Shown here piece by piece: positions 55,396-64,000 of a DNA stretch of 64,000 nt. Below the pieces are notes generated by a model that saw nothing but the letters and a program-made list of their open reading frames with translations, was not told the DNA's origin and made no database searches. Numbering within the stretch: the first letter of the stretch is position 1; each line of letters opens with the position of its first letter. The position numbers and the translations under genes were made by a program. Where the stretch lies: contig CAUYUJ010003942.1 in NCBI GenBank assembly GCA_963575745.1, positions 1 to 64,000 on the forward strand, written 5' to 3'. The DNA comes from Prorocentrum cordatum (taxonomy: Eukaryota > Sar > Dinophyceae > Prorocentrales > Prorocentraceae).

Positions 55396-55984
55396 TGTCC
55401 CGACGGCCCCGTCAGGCCAACCAGAGTCTTCCGTCTGTCCGAAGCATCTCCACGTCCGCGGCCTCGCGTTCTGGGCTCCTCGGTCGCGGCCCCATTTCAC
55501 ATGGGGCCTCGTTGACCCGATGCCCCGCGCGGGACGTGTCCGTGGGGTCGCGCGCGCCCACATGACCGCGCCTGGAGCATCGGGACCGCGAGGGCACGCA
55601 CGCGGGCGTGCTCGCTGCTCGTGAGCTCGCTGGAGGTTCACGGAGAGCGGCCTGTCTGGAGATTGCTCTATTGTTCGCTGAACCCGCAACGTCCGCTACG
55701 GGGGGTCGCCCCCCACCCCCCCTCCCTTCCCGTAGCAGTCACCGAACGTACACGCACAGGAGGGGGGGCCGGTGTCTCCCAACAGGCATGGTGCGGTGTG
55801 CACAGGCATGTTGTGGTGCTAGCAGGCTTGCGCTGGTGTTCACTAAGCATGCCGTGGCGCTCGCAGGCCGACCATCTCCTCCGGATGCTACGGGGTGGTC
55901 AAGAACACAATATTTGGGCATGTCAGATCGTACATTGTACAACGCCAGCCGTGCATGAGGTAGGTTTGTGTCGTGCCATGGCTG

Positions 55985-56160
55985 CAGCGGCCTTGCCGCG
56001 GGCGTTCAAGTCAGTGGCCCAGAATGGGCCAACATGGAACGATTTGGCGATCGAAGACGAAAAGCCACCGATCGATGAAGGTTGAACGATCCAGGCGGTG
56101 TCAGAAACCAACGCCGAGGTCGTCACGACACGAACTTGCCGTGCCAGGCCGTATTGGTAC
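55985..56160 (+). repeat. Dispersed repeat family A, copy 4
   Basis: GCGGGCGTTCAAGTCAG, GATTTGGCGATCGAAGACG, GAACGATCCAGGCGGTGTCA and GTCGTCACGACACGAAC. Confidence 0.75.
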
Positions 56161-56829
56161 ACGCTGTCGCGCGTGCCGAGAGGTGAGCGTGCGTATTTGC
56201 AGCCCCCCGAACGCGGGGAGGTCACGCAGGACGTCAGCAGACGGGGCTCACCGTGTGCTGCGCGCCAGTCAGTATTGGTGCACCCGTGCGCCAGGTTGGG
56301 CGATCGAAGGCACTTTTGCATTGCGATTTCGGCACCGCGGAACTACGGGACTCCCGAACAGCATGACGACGTGTTCCTCTGAACCCTCTTCTCCCTCTTC
56401 CTCTTATCCCTCTTTCACCTCTTTCTTCTTCTTCTTCTTCCCCTGCGGTCTCTCGATTTCGCGTGTGCGGAAGCGCGCGGGCAGGTGGGGAGGAGGAAGA
56501 GGAGGAGGACCAGTGTAAACCCAAGACGCATCAACGATGTTGCAATTATCCTTCCCACCAAGTTCCTATTGCGGGAAGTGTCTTATTGGAAGACAACCGT
56601 ATGAGCACCATCAATCGTGCCAAGACCAGTCTTTCGATTTGAGTGCCGCGAATCAACGTGGTTGCTACGTCCTCGCAATGGTGAGTTGCGCCATGACACC
56701 ATTCCTGGGATTCCAACACAGCGAATCAACGTTACTGGTGCGTCGTGACAGTCCTGAATGGTGCCAGACCACTAGTCCAGAGACTTCAGCCATACGCAAC
56801 TTTGAATTTGTTCAACAAAAATAAGACAG

Positions 56830-57075
56830 ATGCGCGCGGCGCCAAGGCGAGAGTCACACCCTGAAGACGCACTGCCCTCCATCCTTTGAACTGCTGCGAA
56901 CTTTTAAGACGAATATGCCCGGCGCCAAGGCGAGATGTACAAGTTGGAATTCGCCTTCCATCCGTGAAACATTGAAATTGTTGCGAATGTGCGCGGTGCG
57001 ACGGCGAGAGCCACACTGTCAAAGCAACTCGCCCTCCATCCGTGAAAGTTGTTGCACACTTGCAGTGCCGGGATG
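56830..57075 (+). repeat. About 80-bp tandem repeat, three units
   Basis: GGCGCCAAGGCGAGA (56838, 56921) and GGTGCGACGGCGAGA (56996), each followed by CGCCCTCCATCCGTGAA-like sequence. Confidence 0.75.
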
Positions 57076-57174
57076 GCACATGGTGAGGAAATCTCAAGCG
57101 ACACGTTCGGGGTCACGACAGGGGGAAGTTTTGTATATGGAGGAAAATGGAGGGAGGTGGGTAAAGATTGAGGA

Positions 57175-57397
57175 CGAGGGTGAGGAGGAGGAGGTGGAGA
57201 AGGAGGACGAGGAAAGCGGTGGAGAATCAGTGGAGAATAAGGGAGGGATGAGGAGCAGGAGGAGGAGGAGGAGGAGAGGGGAGGAGGAGGGGGAGGAGGA
57301 GAGGAGGAGGAGGAGGAGGGAGGAGGAGGAGGAGGAGGAGGAGGAGGCGGGAGGGGGGGCAGAGGAGGAGAGGAGGAGGAGGAGGAGGAGGAGGAGG

Positions 57398-57433
<36 letters not shown>

Positions 57434-57870
57434 AGGAGGAGGAGGAGGAGGATGAGGAGCAGGAGCAGGAGCAGGAGCAGGAGGAGGGGGGACAGGATAA
57501 TCAGCGTTGCCGGGACCAGCGTGGCGGCGCGTAGGGCGGCCCGCCTGGCCGCGAGGTGTGGGCGGGGCCCAGGCCGGGCCCCCGCGCGAGGGGACATTCA
57601 TATCAGGAGTTTGACGGGTCGGGAGAGTTGGATGGGCCAGAAGGAGGAGGAGGAGGAGGAGGAGGAGGATCAGGAGCAGCAGTAGGATTGGACCAGTCGC
57701 AGCGAGCGAGGCGCGAAGCACCCTGGAGGATGAGGAGGAGGAGGAGCGAAGGAGGAGGAGGAGGAGGAGGAGGAGAATGAGAAGGAGGAAGAGTAGGAGG
57801 AGGAGGAGGAGGAGGAGGAGGAGGAGGAGGAGGAGGAGGAGGAGGAGGAGGAGGAGGGGGATGGGGGGGA
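57175..57870 (+). repeat. GGA/GCAGGA microsatellite tract
   Basis: GAGGAGGAGG with GGAGCAGGAGCA phases (57400-57480), interrupted by about 110 bases of unique GC-rich sequence at 57495-57610. Confidence 0.92.
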
Positions 57871-58159
57871 GGATCATCGGGAGGACGGGTCACGGGAGGC
57901 AGGCGCAGGAGGAGCAGCAGGAGGGCGAGGATCAGGAGGTGTGAGGGAGGCGCAGAAGCAGCCGGGGAGAAGGTTGCTGGTCTGGCGCCAGACCGCCTTC
58001 GAGCCCGCCGAGGCGCCCGCGCCCCCGCAGTGGGCGCCCACGCCGGAAGGCACCCGCGCGCTCCGCCTGCTCGCCGCGTGGTCGAAACCAGAATCTGGCT
58101 TATACGGATTGATCTGGCCTCATCTTGCTTGGTCCCGCTTGCTGCTCAATCCGTAAATC

Positions 58160-58292
58160 TGCTCTTCCGCGCGGATTTCTTGGATAGGGCACTGGACCCC
58201 CTGGCGGCGCTTCTGGCGTCCCCCTTTGCGCGCTCCGAGCGCCAGGGAGGGGAGCCCAGCGTCGATCCAGGAAGTCCGCGCGAACCTCCGAA
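58160..58292. mobile_element. MITE-like hairpin element, copy 2
   Basis: Left TCCGCGCGGATTTCTTGGAT and right GATCCAGGAAGTCCGCGCG are mutual inverted repeats; the inner arms CACTGGACCCCCTGG and CCCAGCGTCG are partly paired. Confidence 0.75.
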
Positions 58293-58439
58293 AGCGTATC
58301 CGTAAGGGCTGCTCCCCTTGACGCTGGCCCCCTCCCTCGGATAATGAGCTATGCAAGAGCTTCGTTGTGAGGTCTGGGCGCCGTCGTGAAGCAGCGTATG
58401 AGCGTGTCAAATTCCATCAACAACTTGAGGACCATCGCA

Positions 58440-58930
58440 GGCGGTAGCCTCTTGGGCCTCTCTTGGGGGTGCTCTTGGAGCGTTCTTGGGGGCCTTTGGG
58501 GAGCCTCTTGGCCGTCTCGGGACCATCTTGGGCGCGTTGGAGCACTCTTGGGCCGTCTTGGAGGCCTCTTGTACCGTTTGTTGGAGTTCTTTATGAAGGG
58601 CTGTAGCCTCGAAAGTACGCATACTTTGTTTTTTACGAGGTTTTATGACTTCGGTGACGCGAAGACCGCGTAATTGACAAGGGATCGTGGCTTCGGAGAC
58701 GCAAGCATTGAATACTTTACGAGAGGGTAGTGTTTCGGAGACGCGAGCATTGCATAACTTATGAGGCATAGTAGGGTCTGGGGAGCGCCAGCACAGCGTA
58801 ATTTTTGCGAGGGCGCATGGCCTCGGGGACGCGAATCTTCTTATAGTGTTGAAAATGGAGTATGTCCTCGGGTCGGGAACACGGCGTAATCAACGCGGGA
58901 TTGTGGCTTCGGGGACGCGAAGCTCGTGTA
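58440..58930 (+). repeat. CTTGGGGC tract and GACGCGAAGC repeats
   Basis: 58440-58580 carries TCTTGGGCCGTCTTGG motifs as in DR1. 58600-58930 carries six to eight units of about 40-55 bases with TGGCTTCGGAGACGCGAAG and GCGTAATT. Confidence 0.72.
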
Positions 58931-59612
58931 TTTTCACGTGTCCCAGGGCCCCCCTGAAATTCTGAGAACCTTGCCAGGACAAGTAACCAGGGCCATTGTC
59001 GGCTTCCCCCTTCGTGCGGACGTCAAGTTTTCACAATAGGAAGCAGAACACATACTTGCAACATTGGAGACTGGAAACTGGAACTGGAGCAGGGCGCAGC
59101 AAGCCTAAGCCGCGGAGCCTGATGGCCCCGCAAGGGGGCCGGCTGATCTTGATACCAGTCCTGTTGTGTATTGAAGTAAGCGGATCCTGCTCTTGGAAGA
59201 GGGCGGGGTTTTGGAGCCGCGCATGAGAACAATCATATCGCCGGATGTCTCTGGAAACGGGCCTCGATTTTTCACAGTTTGTGTTGGCTTCCCGGGGTCC
59301 TCCCTGGGCCCTGGGGCTGCCAACAGGACGGGCCCGGGCGGCTCAGGGGATGGCCCTGCCCCCAGGGCCCGTTTCCCTCAGGACCCGTTTGCCTTCGGCC
59401 TTCGGCCGCCGCTGGCCACTGGCCGCCTTCGATTGGCCGCCGTTGCCGCTGGAGGGCGAGGATTGCGAGGTCGAGGATCGATCGGTAGAGAGTCGACGAT
59501 CGACGGCGTCGTCGTTGATCGACGGACGACGGCGACGTCGACGGTCGAGATATCGAGGAAGAAGCTTCTGACAGCCTGCAGGCGCACCTGGGAGCACGCC
59601 TGCAGGCGCACC

Positions 59613-59631
59613 GCCTCCCGCTGCGGGAGGC
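59613..59631. repeat. Perfect 9-bp stem hairpin
   Basis: GCCTCCCGC-T-GCGGGAGGC, next to a directly repeated CTGCAGGCGCAC (59575 and 59600). Confidence 0.75.
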
Positions 59632-59663
59632 AGTTGCTCACGTCACACACGTACGTAAGCCTT

Positions 59664-59792
59664 GTAGGAGGTCCAAGCGGACTTCTCGGATCGGCGCTGA
59701 GCCTGTTCCTGCGTCGCCCCTGGCGCGCTTCGCCCGCGTGGTTGGGAGGTCCAGTGTTCGATCCAAGACATCCGCGCGGACCTACGTTTTTC
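59664..59792. mobile_element. MITE-like hairpin element, copy 3
   Basis: Left GTAGGAGGTCCAAGCGGACT-TCTCGGATCGGCGCTG and right GTTCGATCCAAGACATCC-GCGCGGACCTAC are imperfect inverted repeats. The outermost GTAGG/CCTAC is complementary, so pairing reaches the end. Confidence 0.72.
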
Positions 59793-59984
59793 CAGGTTTT
59801 CGCTCTTCTACTCCTGGCGACCGGCTTCTCGTGCCGAGCAGTTTTGTTGACTATCCCCAGGGGCTGGCCAGCCAGGGCGCCCTGGAGGCCGAAGAGTGCC
59901 GACGGCCTTCCTCGTTTCTGTTCACGGCCCAGGCATGCCCGTCAGGCAGGTCGAGGATGAGGATAAATCACCCTTGAATGTCCA

Positions 59985-60120
59985 ATGCTCTGAGATCCGA
60001 CGTTGCGAGAACTTGCCTTATCGCGCAACATCACGGCCAGAGCTCTTCAGACCACATCTCTCTGAGGCACTTCTCGAGCCGCACCATTCCGTTAGGGGCC
60101 CAGGGCCCGCAATGGGGCGC
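59985..60120 (-). repeat. Dispersed repeat family C, inverted copy
   Basis: The reverse complement reads GGGCCCTGGGCCCC, CTGGCCGTGATGTTGCGCG and CGCAACGTCGGATCTCAG. Confidence 0.65.
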
Positions 60121-61969
60121 AGACGCCCGGTGTGAGTCAAATGCAGCGCCCGGATCCCATGGTGCGTTGGAGGGGCGGCCAGCGGCCCTGGCGACAGTGG
60201 CGGCGGACGGCGACCGCGGCCGCGGCGGTGACCGCCCCGGCGCCAGGCTCTGTGCCCACGCCCGGCACCTGGGGCGCTGGCCGCCTGCGGCAGCGCCCGG
60301 GCACCAGCGCAGGCGGCGTTGCGGCCGGGCCTGCCTGGGCGCCTGCAACGTCCCGAGAAGACCACCCAGATCTCCGACGACATGTTTTTTTTCGATCCAG
60401 GCGTTTTTCCTAGAAGTCGGCCTCGTGTGCCCACAATCTGGCCTGGGATCATGAACGAGTGCACCAGGGCGAAGGATTACACCCAGGGCGGGGGTCGGGA
60501 CCTCTGTGGCCGCGGAGCGATAGGTGATGGCGCTCCGTGCCCCAGGAGCGTCGCAAGAGGCGGCGCCAGGTTGTTGAGACAGCCCTGGACTACTCGGGAG
60601 GCCTGCTGAGACCAGCCGGGACTACCTGGGCAGGCCGTCTGTGTGCAACCCGAAGCCTTACCAGTTTTGTTCGGGGATCGTGTCGGACGTTTCCTCTACG
60701 GTTTTTCGGGTACGGAGGTTTTTCTTTGGAGGGCTATTTGGGTTTCCGAGGGCGCCCCCGTCGCCACGGCTAAGTTCGCTTCAAACTTCTTGCCTGAACG
60801 CATCCCTGGAAAGGTCGAGGGGTCGATTTCTGAGGGAGAGGCCCAGACAACAAATGTATTCGATCAATCGATGCGTCGGTTTTTGCCTATGCTTTCGACC
60901 TTTGGGCTTTAGAGGCCCTCGCCGAGCGCCAGGCCCGTCAAACGACCCAGAGGAAATGGTCGCGACTTCCGTGGACCCCGTATTAAAAGCATGCAAGACA
61001 CTGAATAGTTGGGTTTGTTTCCTCGAGGACTTCGTGCGGGCTTCTGGAAGTTTTCGGTGTTTTCGTTGGCTCTTGGAGGCTTTCTGGCTTCAGGGTGGAT
61101 TTTCAGCACCTGCACCTTGCCGAGAGCGCTCCTTGTCACAGTTGGGTCAGTCCCGTCTACTTACGCGCAATCTAGACTAGTCCTGCTCGATCCAGAGCTA
61201 AGTTCGGCCTGATCCGGCTGAATGGCAATTTCATCAGGCGTAAGAGCTTTGAATATTTGATTTCCCAAGAGTTGTTTCCTAATCCACCTCGTGCCAGCCT
61301 TTGCTTCTTCTCTGCTTTGTGGCTCCTTCTTCGCCCCTCATATTTTCCGCCGTGGGAGGCCATCGCTCCTCCTTCAGGCCAGTTTTGACGGCAGCGTGGC
61401 GCTGCAGCCACACCGAGGGGCCCAGTGCTCATAAGCTGCCTCTGGCGTCCCTTCCTCCTGATCTGTTCCTCCTCCATCTCCCCGACATGAAGCAGCCAGG
61501 TCCTGAGGGAAGCGGGCCCTGTGCTTCTTCACGTTATTTTGATTTCTGGCGCGCCCTCCGCGACGAATACCATTCTCAAGACTAAGAGTCTGCCTTGGGG
61601 GAGGACCCCCGGGCCCAGGACCCGTTTCCCTCAGGACTCATTTGTTTCAAGCCAATCTTTCAGGCGGCATGGCGCTGCACAGTGTCTGCGCCATGCCGCC
61701 TGGGCCAGTTCTGTCTTTGCGCGGCCACTCTCAGGCTCGGGAGTCGATTCGGCAGAGTGGTAAGCAACCGAGACTCCCGACAGATGTCGGAGTGGTTGGA
61801 TGAATACACCATGCCACTCGGTCGGCCAAGGATCCAACACATTTGGCGAAGATGCGTACCAATGCTCCAGCAGGCCGCAGGCTGGGAAGCTGGGGCGCCT
61901 AGACACCGAGCTGCTTGGCCGACCTGAGGACTGCGGACTTGAGGAGGAACCAGGAGCAATCAGGGAGGG
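60121..61969. other. Gene-free region with one strong hairpin
   Basis: Open frames at 60.5-61.2 kb show no motif or protein-like composition. A perfect inverted repeat lies at 61661-61675 with 61688-61702 (15-bp arms CAGGCGGCATGGCGC, 12-base loop). Confidence 0.5.
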
Positions 61970-62040
61970 CCAACGACGGCCGACGGCGGCCGCCGACGGC
62001 CACCGACGGCCAACGGCGGCCAGCGACGGCGGCCAGCGCC
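61970..62040 (+). repeat. GGCCGACGGC short tandem repeat
   Basis: ACGGCCGACGGCGGCC with CACCGACGG variants. The arginine/alanine-rich frames here are compositional. Confidence 0.8.
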
Positions 62041-62429
62041 TGGCGAGCCGGACCATGCGCACGGCAGGCGGCGGGGGGCCCGCGGGGGGCCGCGCCTCGA
62101 CGCCCGGGGCGGCGCGGGTGGCGCAGCGGCGGGAGGATCGCGCGCCCCCCCGCCGTGGGGGGGGGCGAGGCGCCTCGGGTGAACCATTCTGGAAGTGCCA
62201 GCGGTGCGCTGTCGAGATGTGGCAGGGGGCTGGCGCAAGAGCCGCTCGCCAGCGAAGGCCTACGTTGCGCCCTGCTTCATTCGGGCGTGGCGGCGTAGAA
62301 CAACCGCCCCGCAAAGCAACCTACGTTAGCGAAACAGAAGACAGCCCTCAGACCCTGGCGCTGCAGCTCTTCCCCAGTAGCGACATTCGCCGGAGGGTTC
62401 CCAGAGACGCAAGCGACGACTATGGAATC

Positions 62430-62770
62430 CCACAGGGGGACGGGGAGCCCGAGACCGCCCAGGGAGAGCGCCTGGTCCGGAGACGGTCCTGCAGTCGTTT
62501 CGTATGAGATGTCTTCACACTTTGTTCAGGAATCGTGCTCTCACTTCGCCGGTCGGCCGGCTACATTTTTGGTCTGGAAGCCAGAGGACGCCCAGTCTGG
62601 CAGCTGTTTCGCGTCGGATTTCTTCGCAATTCATTGAGGAATCGCGCTCTCGCTACATGGTGGTTTGGATGGCCACGATTCCTTGTGCAACAGCAATGAG
62701 CAGGCGCACATGGCCGTTCTCCCACCCCTTTCACTCGTCGACCCCCTACTTGACCCGCCTCTTCACCTTT
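62430..62770 (+). repeat. Dispersed repeat family D, copy 2
   Basis: GACGGGGAGCCCGAGACCG, GATTTCTTCGCAATTCATTG, AGGAATCGCGCTCTC and GGATGGCCACGATTCCT. An extra GGAATCGTGCTCTCAC fragment at 62530 suggests a nested partial copy. Confidence 0.68.
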
Positions 62771-62877
62771 TATGTTTTTCGGAGGGCAATCTCTCCTGTA
62801 TGCGAATACACTGGCGGCTCTGTGTGGCTTCACCTTTTATGCTTTTCGGGTGCTCTGCGCAGGCAATTTCACACCGA

Positions 62878-63003
62878 GTGTTTTCTCCCAGTTTTGGGCC
62901 CTAGGGCCATCACAGATCCATCTGGCTCGACAAGTGCTGCACAACAACATGGGGTCCAGGAGTCCATGGTTCTGGGTAGTTTTTCGCGCAACGTCGGATC
63001 TCA
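62878..63003 (+). repeat. Dispersed repeat family C, copy 5
   Basis: GTGTTTTCTCCCAGTTTTGG, ATCACAGATCCATCTGGC, ATGGGGTCCAGGAGTCC, GCAACGTCGGATCTCAC. Confidence 0.77.
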
Positions 63004-63025
63004 CAGGGGATACGAGGATCGCGCC

Positions 63026-63049
63026 GCATCGCCGATGCATCGGCGATGC
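63026..63049. repeat. 24-bp perfect palindrome, copy 1
   Basis: Half-site GCATCGCCGATG followed by its complement CATCGGCGATGC. Also at 63310-63333 (perfect) and 63931-63954 (last base differs). A decayed version lies at 33538. Each copy follows CGGAGGA(T/C)CGCGCC or a close variant. Confidence 0.88.
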
Positions 63050-63587
63050 ATCGTCAGTGCATCGGGCTCGGGTCGGAGGAAGAACACCCAGGCCTCCAGC
63101 ACACTGAACAATGCAGTGCGGAGGCGTCTCGTCGTTCGCGGCCTCTGGCTGGATGCCCTCGCTGCGGGCCGTCAAACAACGACTCAGGAATGCCGAGCTG
63201 GCCCCGAGGAGGGGGTCGGGACCTCCAGGGACCCCGTGATCAACAAAATCAATACATTGGATCTCTGGAAAGCGGGGCTTCTGGGAAGCGGGGCTCGGAG
63301 GACCGCGCCGCATCGCCGATGCATCGGCGATGCTGCTCGATATGGAACTGTTTCTATCCTCGCCGACGGCGCCGATGCATTGGCGACGTCGCCGATGTAT
63401 CGGCGATGGGTTGGCGATGCGGCGTCATCCTCTAATTCCCTCTGATCGGATCCCGCAGCTCATTTCGATCCCGCCTACGCGCGCTTTCCTCGGCGCACTG
63501 ACGCGTCCCCGGCGCCATGAGGCACCAGGAAAACCATCTACGTGAGCAGATTCGCTAACCTCGAGGAAGAAAAACTGCATAAGCAGA

Positions 63588-63725
63588 AACTGTCGACGAT
63601 CCGCGTGAATTCTTGGATCGGCGCTGGGCCCCCCTCGCTGGCCCACGGAGCGCGCCAGGGGCGGCCCCAGAGGTGCCGCCAGGAGGGCCCAGCGCCGATC
63701 CGAGAAATCCGCGCGCAGCTCCGAA
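63588..63725. mobile_element. MITE-like hairpin element, copy 4
   Basis: Left GATCCGCGTGAATTCTTGGA-TCGGCGCTGGGCCCCCC and right GAGGGCCCAGCGCCGATCC-GAGAAATCCGCGCGC. The best-preserved inner arms of the four copies. Confidence 0.78.
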
Positions 63726-64000
63726 GGTTCATGCTCAGGTAGGAGTCGTTTCTCGATCTAGCGCCCCCTTTCCTGCCCCCCCCCCCTTCGCCCGACCCAA
63801 CCCCAGCGCGGCGGGCGGCCGCCTTCTGTCCTCGAGGGCTTCGCGTCCCCCGTCTCCCGGCGCATGGATGCGAAGTCAGCTCCAGGCCTCCCAGAAGGGG
63901 GCAGGGTGGACGGTGTCGGAGGATCGCGCCGCATCGCCGATGCATCGGCGATGTTGCTCGATGTGGAATCCGATCCTCTCCACGCCGTCGTCGACGATGC
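63726..64000. other. Gene-free end of window
   Basis: C-rich tract (63770-63795) and palindrome copy 3 (63931-63954) in a repeat that also occurs at about 63290-63345 (GGAGGACCGCGCC...GCTGCTCGATATGGAA). No gene recognised. Confidence 0.5.

Noticed and set aside
56537-56824. 95-codon plus-strand frame with several cysteines
   Set aside because: Cys spacing does not form a recognisable motif and no flanking exon is visible; too weak to annotate.
62504-63445. Plus-strand frame of 313 codons
   Set aside because: Composed of dispersed repeats C and D and the palindrome repeat; no independent protein signal.

Overview
This window looks like nuclear DNA of a dinoflagellate. The main evidence is a set of degenerate copies of the dinoflagellate spliced leader (core GCCATTTTGGCTCAAG) at the 5' ends of at least three, probably four, minus-strand genes. 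Introns are short or repeat-filled with AG|G junctions, one of them a likely GC-AG intron. Predicted proteins are lysine/alanine-rich, and minisatellites are very abundant. The high GC content and repeat load would fit a Prorocentrum-like species, but the genus is only a guess.

Left part, 0-21.7 kb, genes on the plus strand: (1) a 5'-truncated multi-exon gene of an unidentified, probably mobile-element-related family, with a frameshift in an A8 run; (2) an acidic Gly/Pro-rich protein with a Cys/His cluster, a basic motif and a KA-rich tail brought in by an intron full of CTC/GGA microsatellite; (3) a three-exon DNA (cytosine-5) methyltransferase-like gene whose first intron (about 2.6 kb) is built from tandem palindromes; (4) a small Lys-rich protein with a five-cysteine knuckle; (5) a large nuclear-looking protein of about 870 residues with a small GC-AG intron; (6) a 106-residue ORF. 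A roughly 1.0-1.25 kb dispersed repeat (DR1) sits between genes 1 and 2 and between genes 4 and 5.

Middle, 21.7-23.3 kb: long CA and CT microsatellites and a 76-bp-type minisatellite lie where the plus-strand genes meet a minus-strand set, so this is a convergent strand-switch. From 23.3 to 30.8 kb five genes lie on the minus strand: a frame-disrupted repeat-family gene, a gene with an in-frame TGA, an HU/IHF-like small basic protein, and two unknown proteins. Four of the five carry a spliced-leader-like relic 20-100 bases upstream of the probable start, as expected for genes made from recycled trans-spliced mRNA.

Right part, 30.8-64 kb: I find no gene I can support. It is a mosaic of repeats: a third, inverted DR1 copy; a block of about 2.1-2.3 kb present twice in inverted orientation (35.2-37.3 and 52.9-55.15 kb), each with a 151-bp tandem array; an 89-bp array of about 28 units; a GGGACACCAC/ATCGATCTC array; higher-order 0.9-kb units; four MITE-like hairpins of about 110-135 bp; and several dispersed 130-190-bp families. 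The reading-frame-like stretches there are by-products of these arrays.
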